From Colivicinus sp963607765 (GTDB taxonomy: Bacteria; Bacillota_I; Bacilli_A; Erysipelotrichales; Erysipelotrichaceae), in the NCBI GenBank assembly GCA_963607765.1, contig CAVDDT010000015.1, positions 1 to 27,435 on the forward strand: a stretch of DNA of 27,435 nucleotides. The letters run 5' to 3'. The position numbers and the translations under genes were made by a program. A model generated the notes under the pieces. It had not been told where the DNA came from, made no database searches, and saw nothing but the letters and a program-made list of their open reading frames with translations. Numbering within the stretch: the first letter of the stretch is position 1; the number at the start of each line of letters is the position of its first letter. Positions 9,434 through 16,736 of this stretch are shown here, piece by piece.

Positions 9434-10590
9434 TATTTAACCTCAATTTCAAATAAATCTCTTGGGAAGTTAGTTAAAAATTCAGCACCATCTTCCGTAA
9501 TTAAAACAATATCCTCAACTCTCATATACATTTCATTCTTAAACCACATCTTAGGTTCTACCGCAAAAGTCATACCAGGTTTAATCACAAAATCAAAATC
9601 CTTATTTACCATAGGAAATTCATGACAATCAATGCCAATTTGATGGCCAAGCATTTGCTCATCTTTATAACGAAGATAATCCAGCATACCAAGCTCATCA
9701 ACCTTTTCCATTACTAAAGCATATAGTTCATTAATATTTGTCTTATATGGAACAATCTTGCTAGCCATATACTTAACACCTTCATTTAACGCATGATAAC
9801 CCTTCTTACAAATTTCGGGTGCTTTGCCAACATAAACGGTTCTGCCCCAGTCACTACAATAGCCTTTATTCATATAGCCAACATCAAAAGCTACACCAGT
9901 TTGAGGCTGCAACTTCCATTCTCGATCATAATATTCAACATCTTCACTAGTAATAGTATTTTGTGTTTTAAACCCAACTGTAGGAGGGAAAGAAAAATCA
10001 GTCACATCATGCTTATAGCCATATTCAACCAAAAGATTCTCAGCTTCCCTTTGGCTCATACCCATTTTTAGGTTATTAACTACATACATTACCGCATCAT
10101 CAGTAAATTTGCATAGTTCTCTCATGGTCTTAATCTCATCAGCATCCTTAAAACATCTGATGTCATTTAAAACATTTTCGCCATCAACTACCTCAATCTT
10201 TTCATCAATAGCCTTTAAAGTTTCTATAAGATAGTTCTTGCAGCTAATACCTACGCCAATCTTTTTCTCTTTCACAAAAGGAGCTAAAGCATCCTCAAAT
10301 TGGTCCATATACGAACAAGTCACATGTCCTTCATAATTTTTTAAGAAATATTCCTTATTAACATGATTGCAGAAAATTTGATAATCGCCCTTATCATTTA
10401 AATAAAGTAAAACATCAGGCAAATTATAAGCACTAGAAAAACCCGCAATATTAGTCATGCAGCTTCTAGTCCAATAATAATCTGTAGAGTCTAATAAATA
10501 TTGCAAGTTTGCACTTGGCCCATATAAAACAGCCTCTACACCATGTTTTTTTAACTCAACGATTGCTTTTTCAATTCTTTCTTTTTTCAT
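9433..10590 (-). CDS. M24 family Xaa-Pro aminopeptidase-like metallopeptidase (first copy)
   Basis: Paralogue of the gene that follows it, 385 residues from the chosen start, with the same two-domain layout. Metal ligands are present: Asp in AFDVGYMN, Asp in GYCSDWGRT, His in LGHQIGIDCHEFP, Glu in FAVEPKMW and Glu in RVEDIVLITE. An ATG at 10596 is in frame but lies only two bases after the ribosome binding site AGAGGT. ATG 10590 has an eight-base gap and aligns with the paralogue's start, so it is preferred. Its stop overlaps the next ATG as TAATG. Keeping both copies with all ligands suggests different substrate ranges, which is inference. I could not pick a confident promoter in the 106 bases upstream. 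Confidence 0.91.
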   Translation of the reverse strand: MKKERIEKAIVELKKHGVEAVLYGPSANLQYLLDSTDYYWTRSCMTNIAGFSSAYNLPDVLLYLNDKGDYQIFCNHVNKEYFLKNYEGHVTCSYMDQFEDALAPFVKEKKIGVGISCKNYLIETLKAIDEKIEVVDGENVLNDIRCFKDADEIKTMRELCKFTDDAVMYVVNNLKMGMSQREAENLLVEYGYKHDVTDFSFPPTVGFKTQNTITSEDVEYYDREWKLQPQTGVAFDVGYMNKGYCSDWGRTVYVGKAPEICKKGYHALNEGVKYMASKIVPYKTNINELYALVMEKVDELGMLDYLRYKDEQMLGHQIGIDCHEFPMVNKDFDFVIKPGMTFAVEPKMWFKNEMYMRVEDIVLITEDGAEFLTNFPRDLFEIEVK

Positions 10591-10696
10591 CCACATCTAC
10601 CTCTATAAGAAATATTTAAAAACTTTTAAAGACAAAAATAAATAGGAAGATGTAAATTTTTAAAATATTTTTCTGAAAGTATTTTTCATAAATAAA

Positions 10697-11362
10697 TTAC
10701 ACAATCAGCCCTACATAAACAGCCAACAATAATTGTGAAATATAATATAGCACTCGATATGTTATTTGAAGTATGTTTAAACTCTTCTTAAATTTATGAA
10801 TAATTAATACTAAATCAGAACTTACAAAGATGATGCAAGCTATCATGAATATCAAATTACTAAAAGATGGACTATAAATAAAATTAGAAATAGATAAACC
10901 ACTTGTAAACATAATGATAAATACATAAGTAGTGCCAAGTGCTTTCATCTTCAAGCTAATATCTAATCTTTTTAAATAAGTAATCGCAAAAATAGTAAAC
11001 AAAATTAGATTAAATAATATTCCCAAATAAAGAGCTTCAATATTTAATTTAATCAAGTAAATAGAAAATAAAATATGAGCAATAAGAAACGAAATAGTAC
11101 CCAACACAAATATTAAATCCTTGTGCTTATTTGTAATATTCCTAAGAATCAAAACAAAATCGCCAAGCATATCTAAGCCTAAGGCTATAACTATTAGTAA
11201 ACCATTTCCTTTATAGTTGTGTATTGCTAGTAAGAGGAAACAAAGCGATGCTAGTGTCTTTAAAATAACCGACAGGCCATTATGATACTTATTGTCATTT
11301 AAGATAAATAACGCATCAACAGTTATTCCAATTATTATCAGTAATAAACTCACATTATCCAT
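10697..11362 (-). CDS. YhhN family membrane protein (lysoplasmalogenase-like)
   Basis: Integral membrane protein of 221 residues with about seven to eight hydrophobic helices. The family pattern is visible: a Lys in the second helix region (LKTLASLCFLLL), LGLDMLGDFVLIL (conserved Gly-Asp) near residue 60, FVLGTISFLIAHILFSIYL near residue 85, and SSDLVLIIHKF plus YYISQLLLAVYV near the C-terminus. Some YhhN/TMEM86 members hydrolyse the vinyl-ether bond of lysoplasmalogens, but activity here is only by family. There is no Shine-Dalgarno sequence: TATAAT sits six bases before the ATG, suggesting a leaderless transcript. It diverges from the DUF1893 gene across 33 bases. Confidence 0.8.
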   Translation of the reverse strand: MDNVSLLLIIIGITVDALFILNDNKYHNGLSVILKTLASLCFLLLAIHNYKGNGLLIVIALGLDMLGDFVLILRNITNKHKDLIFVLGTISFLIAHILFSIYLIKLNIEALYLGILFNLILFTIFAITYLKRLDISLKMKALGTTYVFIIMFTSGLSISNFIYSPSFSNLIFMIACIIFVSSDLVLIIHKFKKSLNILQITYRVLYYISQLLLAVYVGLIV

Positions 11363-11395
11363 AATCTAATTATAAATAAATAATATAATTAACTC
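11363..11395. promoter_or_regulatory. Divergent -10 elements in a 33-bp intergenic gap
   Basis: The minus-strand TATAAT (11369-11374) is followed by six bases and then the yhhN ATG. The plus-strand TATAAT (11384-11389) is followed by six bases and then the DUF1893 ATG. Both predict transcription starting at the A of the start codon. Neither start has a Shine-Dalgarno sequence. I see no good -35 for either; each would fall at the edge of, or inside, the opposite gene. Confidence 0.55.
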
Positions 11396-11827
11396 ATGAA
11401 AGATTTAGAAAACGCAAAGCAATTATTAAAAGATAATCTAACTTGTGTAATGGTAAAAGTTGATACTATTTATACAAGTGACCTAAAAGGTATTGCCCCA
11501 CTTCTTTCCTATATTAACCAAGATATAGACATTGAAGGATTTAGTATTGCCGATAAGGTAATAGGCAAAGCTAGTGCACTACTTTGTGTATATGTAAAAG
11601 TAAAAGAAGTATATGCTGAAATATTAAGTGAAGATGGAAAGAAAACACTAGAAGAAAACAATATACCTTACTCTTATGGAACACTTGTGCCTCAAATATT
11701 AAATAAAACTGGTGATGATAAATGTCCTATGGAAAAGACAGTAGAAAATTGTGACAATCCAAAAGAAGCTGTAAAACTGCTTAATGAAAAAATAGCTAGT
11801 TTAAGAAATGGAAATAAAAAGAATTAA
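11396..11827 (+). CDS. DUF1893 domain protein
   Basis: Soluble protein of 143 residues matching the DUF1893 family, whose fold resembles cytidine deaminases but whose function is not established. Visible family marks are DTIYTSDLKGIAPLL near residue 23, ADKVIGKASALLCVYVKVKEVYAEILSEDG near 52-80, and DDKCPMEKTVENCDNPKEAVKLL near the C-terminus with the conserved CPME. It has no ribosome binding site and lies six bases after a TATAAT. The next gene starts inside its last 20 nt, so the two are co-transcribed and probably coupled. Confidence 0.82.
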   Translation: MKDLENAKQLLKDNLTCVMVKVDTIYTSDLKGIAPLLSYINQDIDIEGFSIADKVIGKASALLCVYVKVKEVYAEILSEDGKKTLEENNIPYSYGTLVPQILNKTGDDKCPMEKTVENCDNPKEAVKLLNEKIASLRNGNKKN

Positions 11828-12416
11828 TTCATATAGCGATAATAGATTTCATCAAGATATTCTGAATAGACACACCGCCTTTCTTGTGGATGATAAAGAT
11901 CCCTATGAAATAAAAATCATTGATAAACACAAAGCAATTATAAGTGGTAAAGATCCAAGCAATTATCTAAAAGTTATCGAAGAATTTAGATACAATTGTG
12001 GTCATACTACTACTTTTTTAGATACTCAAAATAACATTATTAAAACATATCCCAAAGTAGAACTATTTAAAATAGCTATCGAAGAAATAGAACCATCTCA
12101 ATTCTATATCGATGAAGATAAATTGAAAGCGGTAGAAACTTTTGTCAATAATGAAGACGATATTATTATTCCAATTGTGCACAAAGATAATCATTATATT
12201 TCAATAGATGGGCACACTAGATTAAAGGCGGCTTTAAACAAGAATATAAAATATGTTTATTACTATTTAAGTGATGAAGAAGAATATCTTTCTTATTTTT
12301 ATAATGAAACTAAGAAAAGAAGCATTCATCATATAAAAGATATGCAAGTAATATCGCACAATGAATATGAGATCAAATGGAATAAATTCTGTGACAATTA
12401 TTTCTCAAACAAATAA
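11808..12416 (+). CDS. ParB-like domain protein of unknown function
   Basis: Protein of 202 residues. Residues 1-75 form a mixed alpha/beta segment (RFHQDILNRHTAFLVDD, IEEFRYNCGHTTTF) for which I have no named family. From about residue 95, PSQFYIDEDKLKAVETFV, IIIPIVHKDNHYISIDGHTRLKAAL resembles the ParB/sulfiredoxin fold: a positioning segment, then GHTR in place of the usual GxxR nucleotide-binding signature. It lacks a DNA-binding helix-turn-helix that I can see, so a segregation role is unlikely. It overlaps the DUF1893 gene by 20 nt and has no ribosome binding site of its own. Function not known. Confidence 0.72.
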   Translation: MEIKRINSYSDNRFHQDILNRHTAFLVDDKDPYEIKIIDKHKAIISGKDPSNYLKVIEEFRYNCGHTTTFLDTQNNIIKTYPKVELFKIAIEEIEPSQFYIDEDKLKAVETFVNNEDDIIIPIVHKDNHYISIDGHTRLKAALNKNIKYVYYYLSDEEEYLSYFYNETKKRSIHHIKDMQVISHNEYEIKWNKFCDNYFSNK

Positions 12417-12434
12417 GTATGTCAATATATAGCA

Positions 12435-13727
12435 CTAGCATAGGTTAGCTATCGCATAAAGAGGCAAATTGATTAAGTTATCTTCTTTTTTATAATTAGC
12501 CAAAGAAGATCTAATTGCATAATTTGGCTTAAATTTATCACAAAAAGTTTTCAAACTCTTAGCCTTTAAATTAGTTTCGGCTTTAACTTCGATAGGAATA
12601 ATATTAGTTCCATCGTCAACCACAAAATCAACTTCACATGTGTTTTTTTCATTAGTGTAATAATAAATACCCAAATCACTTCTATTTTTTAACTGTTGGC
12701 AAACATACTGTTCCGTTAAAGAACCTTTAAATTCCACAAACAAATCATTTTTATTTAAAATAGTTTGTTCACTAACATTAGCCATACAACACAAAAGTCC
12801 TATATCATGCATAAATAATTTAAAAGCCTTTAAATCCTCATATGCTTTTAAAGGAACGCCAGCCTTATTTACACGGTGAGCTTTATAAACCAGTCCACAA
12901 TCGCTAAGCCACATTATCGCTGTTTCAAAGTCTTTGGCTCTAGCACCTTCCCTAATTAAGCCATATATAAATTTTTTATTTTCCTTAGCTAATTGAGAAG
13001 GGATACTATTAAAAACCATCCTAATTTTAGGGACTATATCACTTGGCGCATGCTTAAAAAAATCCTGTTCGTAAGCCATCAGAATTCTTCTTTGGATGTC
13101 TTTCACATTGTTAAAGTTGCCATCACTCACAAAACTATTTACAACTTCTGGCATTCCTCCAACAATATAATATTGTTTTAAAGTTTCGATATAGTCATTG
13201 CTAAAGGCATTAATCAGTTCATAATCTTTTTCAATTAATAATTTTGCGAATTGTTCCTTATTAATAGCTCTTAAAAATTCAACATAAGACAAAGGATACA
13301 AATTCAAAAACTCCACTTTTCCAACAGGGAAAGAAGTGCCTTGGTGCAAAGCTATACCAAGAAGAGATCCTGCACAAATAATATCGTATTCAGGAGCGTT
13401 TTCATTGAAATACTTCAAAGATTCCAAGGCATTAGGAACTTCTTGTATCTCATCAAAAATTATCAAAGTAGATGTAGGCAATATTTTCTCATTAGAGTAC
13501 AATTCAAGTCCTTTTATTAAACGTTCTATATTGTAATCCAACGAAAACAAGTTTGTCATTTGAGTATTACTATCAAAATTTATATAAACAACATTGTCGT
13601 AAGCTTCTTTACCAAATTCCTTCATAAGCCAAGTCTTTCCAACTTGCCTAGCTCCCTCGATAATTAAAGGCTTTTTATTCTTTTTGCTTTTCCATTTATA
13701 TAAATCATTAATCGCATCTCTATACAT
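12435..13727 (-). CDS. AAA ATPase with DUF4143 (AAA_14 family)
   Basis: Cytosolic P-loop protein of 430 residues. The N-terminal AAA_14 domain has Walker A GARQVGKT (about 25-32), Walker B LIIFDEIQEVPNALESLKYF near 85-105, and a sensor-like IICAGSLLG near 116. The C-terminal DUF4143 half ends in a PD-(D/E)XK nuclease-like core: Glu in SLTEQYV, CEVDFVV and IPIEVKAE near residues 335-385. AGGAGA lies six bases before the ATG. The family is abundant in gut bacteria and spreads widely, but its function is not settled. Two strong inverted repeats lie between it and metI, hinting at autoregulation. It converges with the ParB-like gene. Confidence 0.88.
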   Translation of the reverse strand: MYRDAINDLYKWKSKKNKKPLIIEGARQVGKTWLMKEFGKEAYDNVVYINFDSNTQMTNLFSLDYNIERLIKGLELYSNEKILPTSTLIIFDEIQEVPNALESLKYFNENAPEYDIICAGSLLGIALHQGTSFPVGKVEFLNLYPLSYVEFLRAINKEQFAKLLIEKDYELINAFSNDYIETLKQYYIVGGMPEVVNSFVSDGNFNNVKDIQRRILMAYEQDFFKHAPSDIVPKIRMVFNSIPSQLAKENKKFIYGLIREGARAKDFETAIMWLSDCGLVYKAHRVNKAGVPLKAYEDLKAFKLFMHDIGLLCCMANVSEQTILNKNDLFVEFKGSLTEQYVCQQLKNRSDLGIYYYTNEKNTCEVDFVVDDGTNIIPIEVKAETNLKAKSLKTFCDKFKPNYAIRSSLANYKKEDNLINLPLYAIANLC

Positions 13728-13749
13728 AAAGTATCTCCTGTAATCCTAT

Positions 13750-13779
13750 TTTACATTTTTTCCTAGGAAAAAATGTAAA
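13750..13779. repeat. Perfect 30-bp palindrome upstream of the AAA/DUF4143 gene
   Basis: Two 15-base arms mirror each other exactly about the central CCTAGG, beginning TTTACA and ending TGTAAA. It ends 23 bases before the ATG, overlapping the Shine-Dalgarno approach, where an operator or RNA hairpin would act. It has no U-run that would make it a normal terminator. Confidence 0.8.
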
Positions 13780-13784
13780 GTTTC

Positions 13785-13808
13785 ACACTTTTTACCATGA
13801 AAAAGTGT
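13785..13808. repeat. Second inverted repeat upstream of the AAA/DUF4143 gene
   Basis: A nine-base arm ACACTTTTT pairs with AAAAAGTGT across the six-base loop ACCATG. It sits five bases from the 30-bp palindrome, and on the minus strand just downstream of a TATAAA (13809-13814) that could be a -10 element. Confidence 0.7.
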
Positions 13809-13829
13809 TTTATACTACATTATCTCTAC

Positions 13830-13856
13830 AAAAAAAGACTGATTATTTCAGTCTTT
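13830..13856 (-). terminator. Terminator of the metQNI operon, overlapping the metI stop
   Basis: A perfect nine-base stem (13834-13842 with 13848-13856), five-base loop and U7 run on the minus strand. The loop contains the metI stop codon, so the last codons of metI form one arm of the terminator. Confidence 0.88.
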
Positions 13857-14517
13857 TGTCTAATTTAATTGAAAGAGATGTGCCAATCTTTTGAATAAGT
13901 TGTACAAGTAGTACAAGTACCACAACAGCACAAATCATAATTCCATATTTATATCGATAATAACCATAGTTAATCGCAATCTTACCTAGGCCACCGCCAC
14001 CAACAATACCAGACATAGCCGTATATCCTAGTATTGTAGTTAATGCTAAGGTAACATTACTAATAAGACTTGGAACCGCCTCTTTCAATAATACTTTAGT
14101 AATTATTTGAAAAGGAGTAGCGCCCATTGACTTAGCCATTTCAATAAGATTTGGATCAACTTCTCTTAAAGAACCTTCCACAAGTCTAGCAATAAAAGGA
14201 AATGCCGCTACCACAAGTGGAACAATTGAAGCCGTTGTACCTACTGTAGTACCCACAATTAATCTAGTAAGAGGAAATACTACAATTACTACGATAAGAA
14301 ATGGAATAGATCTTAAGATATTGATTAAGACATCAAGCAACTTAAGAAGCCATTTAGGAATAGGCATAATGCCATTTTCACTGCCCACAAACATAAGTGT
14401 TCCAAGAGGTAAGCCAATTACTACCGCAAAAAAAGTAGCCAAGAAAGTTGCATAGATTGTTTCCCATAAAGCTAGTGGAAACTGTTCTACTATCATAGTC
14501 AATAATTCACTATCCAT
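13843..14517 (-). CDS. metI: Methionine ABC importer permease MetI
   Basis: Membrane permease of the D/L-methionine importer, 224 residues from the chosen start, normal for MetI, with five hydrophobic helices. The EAA coupling loop LIEMAKSMGATPFQIITKVLLKEAVPSL is near residues 130-155, and the segment TAMSGIVGGGGLGKIAINYGY near 180 is typical of the family. A GTG at 14535 is also in frame, but ATG 14517 has GAGGTG ten bases upstream and gives the usual acidic start. It overlaps the metN stop by 8 nt. Last gene of the T-box-controlled operon. Confidence 0.94.
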   Translation of the reverse strand: MDSELLTMIVEQFPLALWETIYATFLATFFAVVIGLPLGTLMFVGSENGIMPIPKWLLKLLDVLINILRSIPFLIVVIVVFPLTRLIVGTTVGTTASIVPLVVAAFPFIARLVEGSLREVDPNLIEMAKSMGATPFQIITKVLLKEAVPSLISNVTLALTTILGYTAMSGIVGGGGLGKIAINYGYYRYKYGIMICAVVVLVLLVQLIQKIGTSLSIKLDKRLK

Positions 14518-15517
14518 AAATGTCAAACACCTCACTAGTTACACCATCTACTGCATTTAAATAAGCTAGTGCCTCATTCATTTCTCTTTCATCTTTAACC
14601 CCAATAAGCATTGAACCATACGCAGAATTATTAATATTTCTAATAGAGGCATACATAATATTAGCTGCAATGCCTTTATCAATAGCTAGAGAAGTAAGAA
14701 GAGGTTTACCAGTAGAAGAACCGCCATTGAAGACAATTCTTATTACCTTTTCATCGGTTTTAATAAGCTCACTACTGCTCTCCATTTCAGGGAAAACAAG
14801 TTTCTTAGCCGCAAGAGACTTAGGATGAGAGAATACTTCAGAAACCTTTCCCGTTTCAACAACTTCGCCCTTATCTAAGATTGCCACCTTGTTGCAAATG
14901 TTTTCAACAACGCTCATTTGGTGAGTAATAATAACTACTGTGATATTCATCTTTTGATTAATTTCTCTAATTAAATCTAAAATTTGATTGGTAGTAGTAG
15001 GATCTAGAGCACTTGTTGCCTCATCACATAACAATATCTTTGGATTACTTGCAAGAGCTCTAGCTATTGCAACTCTTTGTCTTTGACCACCTGACAACAT
15101 TGATGGATAAGCATCCGCTTTATCCTTTAAGCCAACTATATCAAGAAGTTCTAACGCTCTTTCTTTTGCCTTGTTTTTGTCTTCTTTAACAAGTTCTAGA
15201 GGAAACATTACATTCTTAAGACAAGTAGATTGCATAAGAAGATTGAAACTTTGGAAAACCATTGTAACATCTCTTCTAAGTTCCAATAATTCCTTATTGT
15301 TTAAATTATTTAAAGCCTTGCCATCAATAATAACTTCACCACTATCAGGCTTTTCTAAAAAATTAAGACATCTTACTAAAGTAGATTTGCCAGCGCCAGA
15401 CATTCCGATAATGCCATAGATATCGCCGTCTTCAATTTTTAAACTAACGTTTTTAAGTGCTTCAACATTAGCTGAAGCACTCTTAAATGTTTTAGATAGA
15501 TTATTAATCTCAATCAT
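14510..15517 (-). CDS. metN: Methionine ABC importer ATP-binding protein MetN
   Basis: Cytosolic ATPase of the methionine importer, 335 residues. Walker A GMSGAGKS is at 38-45, signature LSGGQRQRVAIARAL, Walker B ILLCDEATSALDP and H-loop ITHQ follow. The last 85 or so residues form the NIL regulatory domain (EKVIRIVFNGGSSTGKPLLTSL onward), which in characterised MetN proteins binds methionine and shuts transport. The NIL domain and the neighbouring MetQ separate it from other ABC ATPases. It starts two bases after the metQ stop and has no clear ribosome binding site, so coupling is likely. Confidence 0.95.
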   Translation of the reverse strand: MIEINNLSKTFKSASANVEALKNVSLKIEDGDIYGIIGMSGAGKSTLVRCLNFLEKPDSGEVIIDGKALNNLNNKELLELRRDVTMVFQSFNLLMQSTCLKNVMFPLELVKEDKNKAKERALELLDIVGLKDKADAYPSMLSGGQRQRVAIARALASNPKILLCDEATSALDPTTTNQILDLIREINQKMNITVVIITHQMSVVENICNKVAILDKGEVVETGKVSEVFSHPKSLAAKKLVFPEMESSSELIKTDEKVIRIVFNGGSSTGKPLLTSLAIDKGIAANIMYASIRNINNSAYGSMLIGVKDEREMNEALAYLNAVDGVTSEVFDIYG

Positions 15518-15519
15518 TT

Positions 15520-16401
15520 TTATTTAGAAAATACATCTAAAGAAGTAGTTTTGCCACCATATAAGCCCATTGGCTCAACGTGAATAGCAGAAACAGAAAC
15601 TAGATGAGTACCATTTTCTTCATTGAAGTTTTCAAGATAAGGAAGATGTTGGAAATAGTTAGCATCAACTTCACCTGACTCAACAACGTTATTAGGTTGA
15701 ACATAATCAGTAAATTCAATGATATCTAATGTAATGCCCTTAAAACCAAGAATCTCTTTAGCAATCTCTAAGATTTCTGCATGAGGAGTTGGAGAAGCTG
15801 CAACAGTAATTGTTGTGCCGTTTAAGGCATCATAATCAACACTTTGGTCAAATCCATCAGTTAATAATTCAGGTTCTACAACTGAAATAACCGAACCATC
15901 ATAATTATTTGTAATAAACTTTTCAACTTGTTCAGACTCTAAAGCAGCCTTTAAAGCTAAAATCTTAGGCTCATTTTCATTTCCTTCTTTTACAGCTAAG
16001 ATATTAGAATAAGCAGAATAAGAACCCTCAAGAACAAGCGCATCAGTATTTGGAGAAAGTCCTGCATCGATCGCATAGTTTGAATTAATTACAGCGAAAT
16101 CAACATCTTGTAAGATATTAGGAATTTGAGCAGCCTCAACTTCTTGAATATCAACATTATAAGGATTCTCTTCAATATCATTCTTAGTAGCCGTAATACC
16201 AGCGCCATCTTTTAGTTTGATAATGCCATTGTTTTCAAGAAGCAATAAAGCTCTTGCCTCATTAGTAGTGTCATTTGGAACCGCAATAGTAATTGTCTTG
16301 CTAGAAGAACTATCACTATCGCTGCTGTTTGAACTAGAACTACATGCTACTAACCCTAAAGTTAACGCACAAACCAATAATAGAGTAAATAATTTTTTCA
16401 T
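15520..16401 (-). CDS. metQ: Methionine-binding lipoprotein MetQ (NlpA family)
   Basis: Substrate-binding lipoprotein of the methionine importer, 293 residues. The signal ends in the lipobox LVAC with Cys20, followed by a Ser/Asp linker very similar in style to that of OppA. The mature part shows NlpA-family features: ITIAVPNDTTNEARALLLLENNGIIKLKDG, VDFAVINSNYAIDAGLSPNTDAL and AIHVEPMGLYGGK near the end. AGGAGGT lies before the ATG. It is the first gene behind the T-box leader, so its expression should rise when uncharged tRNA accumulates. Confidence 0.95.
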   Translation of the reverse strand: MKKLFTLLLVCALTLGLVACSSSSNSSDSDSSSSKTITIAVPNDTTNEARALLLLENNGIIKLKDGAGITATKNDIEENPYNVDIQEVEAAQIPNILQDVDFAVINSNYAIDAGLSPNTDALVLEGSYSAYSNILAVKEGNENEPKILALKAALESEQVEKFITNNYDGSVISVVEPELLTDGFDQSVDYDALNGTTITVAASPTPHAEILEIAKEILGFKGITLDIIEFTDYVQPNNVVESGEVDANYFQHLPYLENFNEENGTHLVSVSAIHVEPMGLYGGKTTSLDVFSK

Positions 16402-16444
16402 TGTCTATACCTCCTAAATTACTTTTAATAGTACTGTTTAAGAA

Positions 16445-16681
16445 ACAAAAAAGTCGCCCACAAAGGACGACTATATATAACCGTGTTACCACCTTAATTT
16501 GTGTATTTCTACACCTTCTTCAAGTACTATCATACTCTAGCACTATAACGTGTGCACTACGTCCATTACTCGTCGTAATAGAGGCTCTTTAGACCATATT
16601 CTCTTAAGTTTCCATATCCTATTTCACCAAACTAGGACTCTCTACAACTTCCCCTTAAGGTACTCTTCTCTTCATCGCCTT
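16445..16681 (-). ncRNA. T-box riboswitch controlling metQNI, probably tRNA-Met responsive
   Basis: The minus strand carries the hallmarks of a T-box leader in order: the stem I lower part with GAAGAGAAGAGTA (loop E side), the AG-bulge-like AGAGAGTCC, the distal loop TTTGGTGAAA, the specifier-loop sequence GAGAATATGGTC, and the conserved T-box AAGGTGGTAACACGG (16481-16495), then a terminator. Placing the specifier as GAAN-codon-purine gives AUG at 16595-16597, which fits the methionine transporter downstream. Uncharged tRNA would stabilise the antiterminator. The T-box is certain; the AUG reading is inference from motif position and gene context. Confidence 0.93.
16447..16472 (-). terminator. 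Regulated terminator of the metQNI T-box
   Basis: An eight-base stem (16452-16459 with 16465-16472, one G-U pair), five-base loop, then U6 on the minus strand. It lies nine bases past the T-box sequence, in place to compete with the antiterminator. Confidence 0.9.
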
Positions 16682-16687
16682 GTCTAT

Positions 16688-16716
16688 ATTCTCTTATTAA
16701 GAAAGAGATAAGTCAA
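16688..16716 (-). promoter_or_regulatory. Promoter of the T-box/metQNI operon
   Basis: TTGACT (16711-16716) and GAGAAT (16688-16693) are 17 bases apart on the minus strand. The -10 matches four of six consensus positions. Transcription would begin near 16681, just before stem I. It lies 21 bases beyond the stop of the HAD phosphatase gene. Confidence 0.6.
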
Positions 16717-16736
16717 TACATTTTCAGAAAAATATT

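Noticed and set aside
10597..10696. Promoter for the M24 pair (TTTACA seen on the minus strand)
   Set aside because: No acceptable -10 lies 16-18 bases downstream; the stretch is AT-rich and gives only weak matches.
13754..13779. TTTACA in the 30-bp palindrome as a -35 with TAAAAT as -10 for the AAA gene
   Set aside because: The spacing would be 20 bases, too long for a standard promoter; the match follows from the palindrome's AT content.
16401..16592. Plus-strand open frame of 63 codons across the T-box leader
   Set aside because: It is antisense to the conserved T-box RNA and shows no protein-like features.
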